NCBI GenBank assembly: GCA_016198945.1 | Contig: JACQHO010000196.1 | Location: forward strand, 1 to 16,449 | From: Nitrospirota bacterium | Lineage (GTDB): Bacteria > Nitrospirota > Nitrospiria > JACQBZ01 | Direction of reading: 5' to 3' | Length of the DNA: 16,449 nt | Part shown: positions 7,390 to 14,768 of the stretch, piece by piece | How positions within the stretch are numbered: position 1 is the stretch's first letter | How the letters are laid out: each line of letters opens with the position of its first letter | Notes under the pieces: model-generated | The model's database searches: none | The model's input: only the letters and a program-made list of their open reading frames with translations | What the model was told of the DNA's origin: nothing | Made by a program: the position numbers and the translations under genes

Positions 7390-8256
7390 ATGAAAAAATA
7401 TCTATGGACCTTCAATGTCCTGTTTCTTTTGGGCTTCAGTTATTTTGTGGCCGACCTGGTGAGTCTGTTGATCGGCCGACAGTTGGAATTGCCGCCCCGC
7501 TCGCCTGTGGAATGGGCCGCCACGACCGAGGCCCAGATCAAGCCGTCGTCCGAAATCTACGCCTCCATTGTGGACCGGAATATCTTCGGAATCAAACCGG
7601 CGGCCTCCATCGCCGGCCCGGCCGAGGCCGCGCCCCCGCCGGTTCAACTCCCGCCGCTTCGTTTCCGATTGGTCGGGACGGTCGTGGGGGAGCCGGAGGA
7701 ATCCCTGGCCGTGATTGAAGACCTGGGAACCAAGGAACAACGGCTCTATTTTCTGGATGACATGGTCGGAACGGACGCCAAGCTGATCGAGATCATCCGC
7801 AACGAGGTCACGTTTTTGCGCGGCGAGATCCAGGAGACGTTGAGCCTGCAGGATGATACCGCGCCGGGGAGTCCGTCGCCCGTGTCTCAACCGCCGTCGT
7901 CGGTTCCATCCGCCTCCCGGCCGGCCGGGGCCCAGAACAACTGGGTGCTGGACAAACAGGAGGTGGCGGCCGCGCTCGAGAATCTGCCGCAGCTTCTCAC
8001 CAAGGCCCGGGTCGTGCCGAACTTGAGCCCGGACGGCCGGAACGACGGCTTTCGCGTTGTCTCGATTTCCCCCGCCAGTTTCTATGAGCGAATCGGGCTT
8101 CGCAACGGCGATGTGATCCAACGCATCAACGGGATCGAGGTGAAGGATCCGCAGACCTTCATGCAGGTCTTCGGCCAGCTCAAGGATGAATCCAATATCA
8201 CGATGGACCTGGTGCGCAACAACCAAAAAGAGTCGTTTTCTTATGAGATTCGTTAA
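7390..8256 (+). CDS. gspC: type II secretion inner-membrane protein GspC with PDZ domain
   Basis: The 288-residue product has the standard GspC plan. A short cytoplasmic tail and one transmembrane helix (about 5-28) come first. The homology region follows (about 55-153, containing YASIVDRNIFGIKP and RLVGTVVGEPEESLAVIED), which in this family binds the N0 domain of the GspD secretin. A proline/serine linker (155-182) leads to a C-terminal PDZ domain (about 208-288, with GFRVVSISPASFYERIGLRNGD split around the binding groove). It links the inner-membrane platform to the outer-membrane channel and may take part in substrate selection. The ATG at 7390 follows a very strong GGGGAGGGG site. It is the first gene of the second transcription unit. 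Confidence 0.94.
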   Translation: MKKYLWTFNVLFLLGFSYFVADLVSLLIGRQLELPPRSPVEWAATTEAQIKPSSEIYASIVDRNIFGIKPAASIAGPAEAAPPPVQLPPLRFRLVGTVVGEPEESLAVIEDLGTKEQRLYFLDDMVGTDAKLIEIIRNEVTFLRGEIQETLSLQDDTAPGSPSPVSQPPSSVPSASRPAGAQNNWVLDKQEVAAALENLPQLLTKARVVPNLSPDGRNDGFRVVSISPASFYERIGLRNGDVIQRINGIEVKDPQTFMQVFGQLKDESNITMDLVRNNQKESFSYEIR

Positions 8257-8266
8257 TCGGAGGCGC

Positions 8267-9784
8267 ATGCCGTTTTTCAAAGCGGCTCCGCTTTTTCTTG
8301 GGTTGTTCGCCCTGGTTTTATTGGCCGCTCCGGTCCGTCCCTCCGGCGCACAGACCCCGGAAGCGCCCCCGGCCCCGGTCCTCCCTCCTCCGATGCCGGA
8401 ACCGCCGAAACCGACCGCCCGGCAACCGGGAGAGCGGCTGATCACGCTCGATTTCAACAACGTCGACCTGCCGGTTTTTGTAAAGTTCGTCAGCGAAATT
8501 GTCGGAAAGAATTTTATCATCGACGAGCGCGTGCGGGGCAAGGTGACGATCTTCTCCCCGACCAAAATTTCCGTGGACAAGGTCTACCAGGTGTTCCAGT
8601 CCGTTCTGGACATCAAGGGGTTTGCGGCCGTGGCCTCGGGCGACATGGTCCAGATCCTTCCGGCATCGGACGTTCCGACGGAACGAAACATCAATGTTTA
8701 CTATCTTGAAAACGCCAGCGCGGAGGAGGCCTCGAAGCTGCTCGCCAGCCTGGTGACCCGGCCCGGCGGGCCGCCGCCGGCCGGCCGGCCGGTCGTGCGG
8801 GCGACGGGGGAATTCGAGGGACAGGTCCAGGTCATTCCCGACAAGGCGACCAACTCTCTGTTGATCACGGCCTCGCAGCGGGACTATGAAATGATCAAAG
8901 AGGTGATCAAGAAACTGGACATTCGGCGACGCCAGGTTTACGTTGAGGCCGTGATCATGGAGGTCGGGCAGGACAAGCTCCGGGAATTGGGAACCGAGCT
9001 GGGCGTGGTGGCCGGATACCAATCGGACAACCAGGATCTCACGGCCTTCGGCGGGTTCAACCAGGCGCCGGAGGAGATCGCGGGCCTGGCGGATATCGAG
9101 GGCGTTGGAATCGGCGTCAGCACCGTCAACGTCAAGGTGCTTTTGAAGGCGCTGCAGAGCGCCACGGACGTCAACGTTCTCTCCACGCCCCAGATCCTGA
9201 CGACGAACAATCAGAAGGCGAAGATCCTGGTCGGTCAAAACGTGCCCTTTGTCAGCAGCACCGGCCAGACCACGGGCGGGGTGACCCAGCGAAACGTGAC
9301 GCGGGAAAACGTCGGGGTGAAGCTGGAGCTGACCCCGGAGATTCTGGAAGGGGATCGGGTCCGGATGGATGTTCTTCAGGAGATCTCGAGCCTGGCCGAG
9401 ACCCCGCAGTCGGTTCTGATCGAGCTCGGGCCGACCACGAACAAGCGGGAAACGACGACGACGGTGATCGTGTCCAACAATCAAACCGTCGTGATCGGCG
9501 GGTTGATGCGGGATGACGTGAGCAAGGTTGAACGAAAGATCCCGCTGCTGGGGGACATCCCGTTGATCGGGTGGCTGTTTAAGTTTCAGTCGAAGCGATT
9601 CAGCAAGACGAATCTCCTCATTTTTCTCACCCCGCATGTCGTGCATGATACCCAGGACCTGGACGCGATCCGGCAGCAAAAGAGCGCAGCCATGAAACGG
9701 ACCTTATCGGAAGGGGCTTTCAAAAATCAGACGCTCAATGAGCAGTATCTGAACAGTATTAATCCCCCCCAGGACAAGAGGTAG
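8267..9784 (+). CDS. gspD: type II secretion secretin GspD, compact form
   Basis: From the ATG at 8267 the product is 505 residues. A signal peptide (about 1-28) and proline-rich stretch (30-54) precede an N0 domain (about 57-133, LDFNNVDLPVFVKFVSEI). One ring-building N domain follows (about 140-218), running directly into LDIRRRQVYVEAVIMEV as N3 does in classical GspD. The secretin pore domain (about 223-462) carries VGQNVPFVSS, TVVIGGLMRDD and IPLLGDIPLIGWLFK. About 44 residues follow, with no obvious pilotin-binding S-domain. Classical GspD proteins have N0-N1-N2-N3 and about 650 residues, so this one is short. The start is debatable: ATG 8267 has GGAGG only three bases upstream, while ATG 8243 overlaps gspC and adds eight residues (MRFVNRRR). 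Both leave the same mature protein. Confidence 0.93.
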   Translation: MPFFKAAPLFLGLFALVLLAAPVRPSGAQTPEAPPAPVLPPPMPEPPKPTARQPGERLITLDFNNVDLPVFVKFVSEIVGKNFIIDERVRGKVTIFSPTKISVDKVYQVFQSVLDIKGFAAVASGDMVQILPASDVPTERNINVYYLENASAEEASKLLASLVTRPGGPPPAGRPVVRATGEFEGQVQVIPDKATNSLLITASQRDYEMIKEVIKKLDIRRRQVYVEAVIMEVGQDKLRELGTELGVVAGYQSDNQDLTAFGGFNQAPEEIAGLADIEGVGIGVSTVNVKVLLKALQSATDVNVLSTPQILTTNNQKAKILVGQNVPFVSSTGQTTGGVTQRNVTRENVGVKLELTPEILEGDRVRMDVLQEISSLAETPQSVLIELGPTTNKRETTTTVIVSNNQTVVIGGLMRDDVSKVERKIPLLGDIPLIGWLFKFQSKRFSKTNLLIFLTPHVVHDTQDLDAIRQQKSAAMKRTLSEGAFKNQTLNEQYLNSINPPQDKR

Positions 9785-9792
9785 TTTCCTCC

Positions 9793-11505
9793 ATGGCCAG
9801 TCCGTGGCAGCGCATCGGCCAGATTCTTCAAGACAAGTTTGCCGTTTCGACCGAACAGATCCGCGAGGCCCTGGTTCTCCAGAAGGAAAAAGGGGGGCGG
9901 CTCGGCGAGATCCTGATCCGGATGCGCGCGGTCAAGGAGGGGGAGGTGCTGGAGGCCCTGGGCCTTCAGTTCCGCCTGCCCTATCTTCCCGACCTTCTTC
10001 CGGCGCAGGTGGATCCGGCGCTTCTCTCGAAAATCCCGATCGGGTTTGCAAAACGGTATGAGATTCTCCCCATTCGCGAGGAGGACGGACGCGTGATGAC
10101 GGCCGCGGCCAACCCGCTCCATCTCGCCGCGCTGGATGACGCCCGGACCTTGCTGGGGCGGGACATCCGGACTGTTCTGGTTCCGGCCAAGGCGATTTTA
10201 AACTGCATCAACCAGGTCTACGACCGCGCCTCGGATACGGCGCAGCAGGTGATCGAAGACTTAAGCGCCGAGAGCCTCGACCTTCTGGCCAGCGAGCTCC
10301 AGGAGCCGGTGGACCTTCTGGAGGTGACGGACGAGGCCCCGATCATCCGGCTGGTGAATTCAACGCTGTTCCAGGCGGTCAAGGACCGGGCGAGCGATAT
10401 CCATATCGAGCCGTTTGAGCGGGATCTCGAGATCCGGTACCGGATCGACGGCATCATGTACAAAATCCTGTCGCCGCCCAAACGGTTCCAGTCCAGCATC
10501 ACCTCGCGCATCAAGATCATGGCCGGGTTGAATATCGCCGAGAAACGCCTGCCGCAGGACGGCCGGATCGGGATAAAAATTGCCGGGCGGGATGTCGATA
10601 TCCGCGTCTCGGTGATCCCGACGGCCCACGGCGAGCGGGTGGTGCTTCGGCTCCTGGACAAGAGCACCAGCCTGCTGAATCTCGAGGACATCGGGCTGAC
10701 CGCGGAAGAGCGGCAGACGGTGTTGCACCTGATCCAGCTCAGCCACGGCATTGTGCTCGTGACCGGTCCCACCGGCTCCGGCAAGACCACGACGCTGTAC
10801 GCCGCGCTGAACCGGATCAATTCTCCGGACAAGAACATCATCACGATTGAGGATCCGATCGAGTACCAGTTGAAGGGCGTCGGACAGATGCAGGTCAACC
10901 CGAAGATCAGCCTGACCTTCGCGAACGGCCTCCGGTCCATTCTCCGTCAGGACCCGGACGTGATCATGGTGGGCGAAATCCGGGACGCCGAGACGGCCGA
11001 GATCGCGATCCATGCCTCGCTGACCGGCCACCTCGTCTTCTCGACGCTCCATACCAACGATACGGCCGGCGCCATCACCCGGTTGATCGACATGGGGATC
11101 GAACCGTTTCTCGTTTCCTCCTCCGTGGTGGCGATCATCGCGCAGCGCTTGGTGCGGTGCGTCTGCCCCCGCTGCCGGCAGGCCTACGCGCCCACGCCGG
11201 AAGAGCTCGCCAAGCTGGGGTTCAAGACCGGCACGGCGCATCCGACCTTCTACCGCGCGGTCGGATGCGCCGAATGCATGAAGACCGGATACCACGGCCG
11301 GACCGGTATCTACGAGATTCTTCTGATCGACGATGAGATCCGTCAGATGATTTTGGCCAAGGTGGATTCCGGCCGGGTCAAGAACCGGGCGATCGAAAAG
11401 GGGATGCGGACGCTCCGGGACGACGGCGCCCGAAAGGTGGTGAACGGCGTCACGACGATGGAAGAAATTCTTCGCGTGACGCAGGAAGATATGGTGATGG
11501 AATAG
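9793..11505 (+). CDS. gspE: type II secretion assembly ATPase GspE with MshEN domain
   Basis: The 570-residue cytoplasmic ATPase powers pseudopilus assembly. Its first 60 residues hold two 24-residue R[IL]G...L...Q motifs (7-30 and 36-59) separated by five residues, the layout of MshEN domains that bind c-di-GMP in related ATPases. The N2 domain follows, then the RecA-like ATPase with ASDIHIEPFE, Walker A GPTGSGKT (325-332), the Asp box (ITIEDPIEYQL), Walker B-like DPDVIMVGEIRD and the His box (LTGHLVFSTLHTNDT). The zinc-binding tetracysteine motif is complete (C458, C461, C492, C495). It starts eight bases after gspD and ends five before gspF. In PilB/MshE terms it could pass for a type IV pilus ATPase, but its position identifies it as GspE. 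Confidence 0.96.
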   Translation: MASPWQRIGQILQDKFAVSTEQIREALVLQKEKGGRLGEILIRMRAVKEGEVLEALGLQFRLPYLPDLLPAQVDPALLSKIPIGFAKRYEILPIREEDGRVMTAAANPLHLAALDDARTLLGRDIRTVLVPAKAILNCINQVYDRASDTAQQVIEDLSAESLDLLASELQEPVDLLEVTDEAPIIRLVNSTLFQAVKDRASDIHIEPFERDLEIRYRIDGIMYKILSPPKRFQSSITSRIKIMAGLNIAEKRLPQDGRIGIKIAGRDVDIRVSVIPTAHGERVVLRLLDKSTSLLNLEDIGLTAEERQTVLHLIQLSHGIVLVTGPTGSGKTTTLYAALNRINSPDKNIITIEDPIEYQLKGVGQMQVNPKISLTFANGLRSILRQDPDVIMVGEIRDAETAEIAIHASLTGHLVFSTLHTNDTAGAITRLIDMGIEPFLVSSSVVAIIAQRLVRCVCPRCRQAYAPTPEELAKLGFKTGTAHPTFYRAVGCAECMKTGYHGRTGIYEILLIDDEIRQMILAKVDSGRVKNRAIEKGMRTLRDDGARKVVNGVTTMEEILRVTQEDMVME

Positions 11506-11510
11506 CGCCG

Positions 11511-12770
11511 ATGCCGGTGTATGAGTACAAAGGGCTGACGACCGAAGGCCGGGACATTTCGGGCATCATTGATGCGGACAGTCCGAAGACGGCGCGTGTC
11601 AAGCTGCGCCAGTCCGGGATCTATCCCACCGATGTCGTGGAAGGCGCCGGCGAGGCGGCCTACGGGTTCGGCGCGGAACGGTCGGACCCGGCCGGACCGG
11701 CAGGGTCCTGGTGGTCGAGATTTCAGGTCTCGGAGCGGGCGGGGATGATGGAGGTCGCGCTGATGACCCGTCATCTTGCGACCTTGACCGCCGCGAAGCT
11801 CCCGCTGATGGAGGCCCTCTCGGCCCTGATGGATCAACTGGAGAAGGGCGAACTGAAGCGGATCGTGGCGGGCGTTCGCGAACGGGTCAAGGAGGGAAGT
11901 TCGCTTGCGGGGGCCCTGGCGCAATACCCCGCCGTCTTTTCCGAGATCTATATCAATATGGTCAGGGCCGGCGAGGCGAGCGGCGCCATGGAAGGGATGC
12001 TGCTTCGCCTGGCCGATTATCTCGAATATCAGGTCAAGCTCCGCAACCAGGTCCGGTCCGCGATGGCCTATCCGATTTTCATGGTCCTGTTCGGAGGATT
12101 GATTCTGTTCAGCCTCGTGACCTTCATCGTTCCCAAGATTACGCTGATTTTCGAGGAGCTTCACCAGGTTCTGCCGCTGCCGACGCGGATCCTGATCTCG
12201 GTGAGCCATTTTCTGAACGCGTATTGGTGGGCCCTACTGGCGATGGTCTTTTTAGGCGGGTTCGTTCTTCAGCAGTATATCAAAACGCCCTCCGGGCGGG
12301 ACCGGTACGACCGTCTGGTCCTGCGGCTTCCGGTCGTGGGACGCCTGACGCTGATGGTGGCCATCTCCCGGTTTGCGAGGACGCTCAGCACGCTGCTCAC
12401 CAGCGGCGTGCCGCTGCTTTCGGCGCTGGAGGTGGTGAAGAACGTGGTGCAGAATACGACGCTGGCCGCGGCGATCGACCGCGCGCGGCAGAACATCGGG
12501 GAGGGCGACAGCCTGGCCGAGCCGTTGAAAAAAAGCGGAATGTTTCCCCCGCTCGTGACGCATATGATCGCGGTCGGGGAGAAAAGCGGCGATCTGGAGC
12601 CGATGCTGGTCAAGGTGTCCGAGGCCTACGATAACGAGGTGGAGGCCAAGATCGGAATGCTGACCTCGTTGCTGTCGCCGATTCTGATTGTGGGCATGGC
12701 CGTGATCATTCTGTTTATCGTGATGGCCATTCTGCTTCCGATTTTTGAGCTGAGTCAAATTGTGAGGTGA
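11511..12770 (+). CDS. gspF: type II secretion inner-membrane platform protein GspF
   Basis: The 419-residue product opens with the usual MPVYEYKGLTTEGR and contains two T2SSF helical domains (about 84-207 and 286-408). These share the LATLTAAKLPLMEAL / LSTLLTSGVPLLSAL and MVRAGEASG / MIAVGEKSG pairs. Three hydrophobic segments (about 187-208, 239-255, 384-409) anchor it in the inner membrane. GspF is the platform that GspE is thought to turn or shift to add pseudopilin subunits. The ATG lies five bases after gspE with no strong ribosome-binding site, so translational coupling is likely. Full length, with no sign of decay. Confidence 0.96.
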   Translation: MPVYEYKGLTTEGRDISGIIDADSPKTARVKLRQSGIYPTDVVEGAGEAAYGFGAERSDPAGPAGSWWSRFQVSERAGMMEVALMTRHLATLTAAKLPLMEALSALMDQLEKGELKRIVAGVRERVKEGSSLAGALAQYPAVFSEIYINMVRAGEASGAMEGMLLRLADYLEYQVKLRNQVRSAMAYPIFMVLFGGLILFSLVTFIVPKITLIFEELHQVLPLPTRILISVSHFLNAYWWALLAMVFLGGFVLQQYIKTPSGRDRYDRLVLRLPVVGRLTLMVAISRFARTLSTLLTSGVPLLSALEVVKNVVQNTTLAAAIDRARQNIGEGDSLAEPLKKSGMFPPLVTHMIAVGEKSGDLEPMLVKVSEAYDNEVEAKIGMLTSLLSPILIVGMAVIILFIVMAILLPIFELSQIVR

Positions 12771-12772
12771 AA

Positions 12773-13201
12773 ATGACGCATCGGGAATCCGGGTTTACGC
12801 TGATCGAGATCATGGTGGTCGTTTTCATTCTGGCGCTGCTGGCCGGGCTCGTCGTTCCCAAGATCATGGGCCGGACGGACGAGGCCCGTCGGACCACCGC
12901 CAAGGTCCAGATCAAGAATATCGAGCAAGGACTGCATCTTTACAAGCTGGACAACGGGATGTATCCCTCCACGGAACAGGGGCTGTCGGCCCTGGTGACG
13001 AAGCCCACCATCGGCGCGATCCCGCAGCACTGGCGGGAGGGCGGTTACCTGCCCAAGCTTCCGAAGGATCCCTGGAGTTATGAATACGTCTACATCAGTC
13101 CGGGCGGTCACGGAGATTACGACCTGATCAGCTACGGAGGCGACGGAGAGCCGGGGGGGGACGGCAAGGATGCCGATATCGAAAGCTGGAATCCGGAATG
13201 A
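12773..13201 (+). CDS. gspG: major pseudopilin GspG
   Basis: The ATG at 12773 was chosen over the GTG at 12767 because GAGG sits five bases upstream of it. It gives a seven-residue leader ending ESG, cleaved by the prepilin peptidase before FTLIE, with Glu at mature position 5 (residue 12). The 142-residue product has the hydrophobic helix (8-29) and the GspG globular domain with YPSTEQGLSALV and PKDPWSYEY. It also has the calcium-binding end SYGGDGEPGGDGKDADI followed by SW. GspG is the main subunit of the pseudopilus, and calcium is known to stabilise family members. It follows gspF by two bases. Confidence 0.97.
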   Translation: MTHRESGFTLIEIMVVVFILALLAGLVVPKIMGRTDEARRTTAKVQIKNIEQGLHLYKLDNGMYPSTEQGLSALVTKPTIGAIPQHWREGGYLPKLPKDPWSYEYVYISPGGHGDYDLISYGGDGEPGGDGKDADIESWNPE

Positions 13202-13210
13202 TACAAAAGC

Positions 13211-13238
13211 GTGAGGGGTGAGGGGTGAGGCGTAAGGC
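13211..13238 (+). repeat. heptanucleotide tandem repeat, four units
   Basis: Four adjoining 7-base units read GTGAGGG, GTGAGGG, GTGAGGC and GTAAGGC. The repeat spans the gspG-gspH gap and the first codons of gspH. The GTG of the third unit is the gspH start, and GAGGG of the first unit (13213-13217) lies seven bases upstream as its ribosome-binding site. The unit length is not a multiple of three. Confidence 0.85.
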
Positions 13239-13743
13239 GGAGTCGCAGCAGGGGTTCACCTTTGTCGAGCTGACGCTGGTCTTGCTGGTTCTGGGGATCG
13301 TCGCGGCCCTGGCATTTCCGACGATCCGGAGTCTGAGCGGCAGCGACCTGAAGCTCTCGGCCCGCCATCTTGTCCGGACGGTCTATTTTCTGACGGACCG
13401 CGCCGCGGCCACGAAGCGGATCTACCGGCTGAATTACGATCTGGAGCGGCACGAGTACTGGGCGACGGTCCGGTCCGGCGAGGAATTCGTTCCGGTCGAT
13501 GCGGCGTTTTTTACGCGCACGAAACTGCCGGAGACCGTCCGGTTCACCGATGTGATATGGAAGGATCAAAAGCGGACGGAAGGGGAGGTTTATACCGATT
13601 TTTATCCCGTGGGGCGTGTGGATAAAACGACGCTGCATCTGACCGATGCGGAAAGCGAAGGCCTGACGCTCGTGGTCAATCCGATCACCGGCCGGATCAA
13701 GGTGTATGACGGGTATCTGGAAGAGATCGGGAAAGAGGGATGA
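13225..13743 (+). CDS. gspH: minor pseudopilin GspH
   Basis: The 172-residue product has a ten-residue basic leader ending SQQG, then FTFVELTLVLLVLG, a class III prepilin signal with Glu at mature position 5. The hydrophobic helix is followed by a small beta-rich domain (AATKRIYRLNYDLERHEYW ... GLTLVVNPITGRIKVYDG), as in GspH/FimT proteins. GspH is one of the minor pseudopilins near the tip of the pseudopilus. No ATG is available; the GTG start lies inside the heptanucleotide repeat, whose first unit provides the ribosome-binding site. Its end overlaps gspI by 38 bases. Confidence 0.92.
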   Translation: MRRKAESQQGFTFVELTLVLLVLGIVAALAFPTIRSLSGSDLKLSARHLVRTVYFLTDRAAATKRIYRLNYDLERHEYWATVRSGEEFVPVDAAFFTRTKLPETVRFTDVIWKDQKRTEGEVYTDFYPVGRVDKTTLHLTDAESEGLTLVVNPITGRIKVYDGYLEEIGKEG

Positions 13744-14131
13744 CCCCTCCCCACGCGGCCTGCCTGCCGGACAGGCGGGCTTCACCCTGATCGAGGTGAT
13801 GGTCGCGCTGTCCATCCTGGCGATCACCTTTGTGGTGATCCTGGGTCTGCAGAACCGCGACATCCTCCAGCACCAGGAGGCGCGGTATCTGACCCGCGCC
13901 ACTCTTTTGGCGCAGCAAAAAATCTCGGAAGTCGAAATGGCCGGGTTTCCGGCTCTCGGCATCTTGAACGGAGGCTTTCCGGAGCCGGACGAAATCTTCG
14001 ATTGGACCGAGACGGTCAGTTCGACCCCGTTTGAGTACGCGCGAGAAGTGAGGGTCGAGGTCGGCTGGAAAGAGGGCTCGCGTCGGGATTCGGTCACACT
14101 GATCACGTTTGTGATGGAAGAGAAACCATGA
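13706..14131 (+). CDS. gspI: minor pseudopilin GspI with unusually long leader
   Basis: The 141-residue reading frame contains the prepilin signal QAG, then FTLIEVMVALSILA, with Glu at mature position 5. A GspI-type domain follows, including NRDILQHQEARYLTRATLLAQQK and VEVGWKEG. GspI starts the tip complex with GspJ and usually GspK. With the ATG at 13706 (AAGG four bases upstream) the leader is 25 residues, against 6-10 in the neighbouring pseudopilins. Its last part (GLPAGQAG) is encoded by a palindromic repeat. A better-placed ATG at 13740, overlapping the gspH stop and following GAAAGAGGG, is in another frame and stops after 16 codons. The gene may therefore have had its start displaced by the repeat. 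The mature part looks intact. Confidence 0.87.
   Translation: MTGIWKRSGKRDDPSPRGLPAGQAGFTLIEVMVALSILAITFVVILGLQNRDILQHQEARYLTRATLLAQQKISEVEMAGFPALGILNGGFPEPDEIFDWTETVSSTPFEYAREVRVEVGWKEGSRRDSVTLITFVMEEKP
13759..13779 (+). repeat. palindromic element copy 1, inside the gspI leader
   Basis: Arms CCTGCCTG and CAGGCGGG flank the loop CCGGA, forming an 8-pair stem with one G-T pair; the flanking G and C add a ninth pair. It encodes part of the GspI prepilin leader. Copy 2 has the same loop and arm pattern. Confidence 0.8.
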
Positions 14132-14763
14132 GGAATCAAAGGGGCTTCACGCTACTGGAGCTTCTGATCGCACTGGGGATCGCGGCGGTCGTGATCACGC
14201 TCTTATATGAAACCTTCAACGCCGTGCTCCGGTCCACCCGGCAGGTGGATGAAGAAAGCGAAATAGACCAGATGGCGCGGATCAGCATGGGAATCATGGT
14301 GACCGAGTTGAAGTCGGCCTATTGGCGACCGCCGGGAAACCAGTCCCAATCCACGCCGTTCGTGTTCGAGGGACAGGACGGGCTGGACGGCGGCGATCCC
14401 TCGGATACGCTTCGGTTCACGGCCCTTTCCCATGCCCGGGTCGATCATGGGATCGCCGATCCGACCCTGTCGGTCCTGGAGTATGGACTGGTTCCGGTTC
14501 CGGAAACCGAGGCGGCCGTCCTGATGCACGCGGAGGAGACGAATGTCCTGAGCCTGTCGGAGGAAAGCCTGGAACGGTATGAGCTGGCCGAACGGGTGAT
14601 CGGACTGAATTTCCGGTACTTCGACGGGAAGGAATGGTCGGACCAGTGGAGCGCGTCGGATCAAAAGAAATTGCCGAAGGCGGTCGAGATTCAGCTCGTT
14701 CTTAAGGACCCCGCCGGCCGGGAGCGTCGCTTCATAACCCAGACCGATATCCCGCTCGGATAG
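14128..14763 (+). CDS. gspJ: minor pseudopilin GspJ
   Basis: The 211-residue product has a six-residue leader MRNQRG before FTLLELLIALGIAAV, giving Glu at mature position 5. The T2SSJ domain follows (MARISMGIMVTELKSAYW, SLERYELAERVIGLNFRYF, AVEIQLVLKDPAG). GspJ is a larger minor pseudopilin that forms the tip with GspI and, where present, GspK. Its ATG overlaps the gspI stop (ATGA at 14128-14131), a sign of translational coupling. No gspK follows, contrary to the usual order. Length and motifs are normal. Confidence 0.93.
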   Translation: MRNQRGFTLLELLIALGIAAVVITLLYETFNAVLRSTRQVDEESEIDQMARISMGIMVTELKSAYWRPPGNQSQSTPFVFEGQDGLDGGDPSDTLRFTALSHARVDHGIADPTLSVLEYGLVPVPETEAAVLMHAEETNVLSLSEESLERYELAERVIGLNFRYFDGKEWSDQWSASDQKKLPKAVEIQLVLKDPAGRERRFITQTDIPLG

Positions 14764-14768
14764 CGATC

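Noticed and set aside
8318..9679. Long minus-strand frame opposite gspD (453 codons)
   Set aside because: The plus strand encodes an unmistakable secretin, and the reverse frame has low-complexity composition and no recognisable motif.
13706..14131. gspI as a frameshifted pseudogene
   Set aside because: The mature pseudopilin frame is complete and an in-frame upstream ATG with AAGG exists, so the gene can still be translated.
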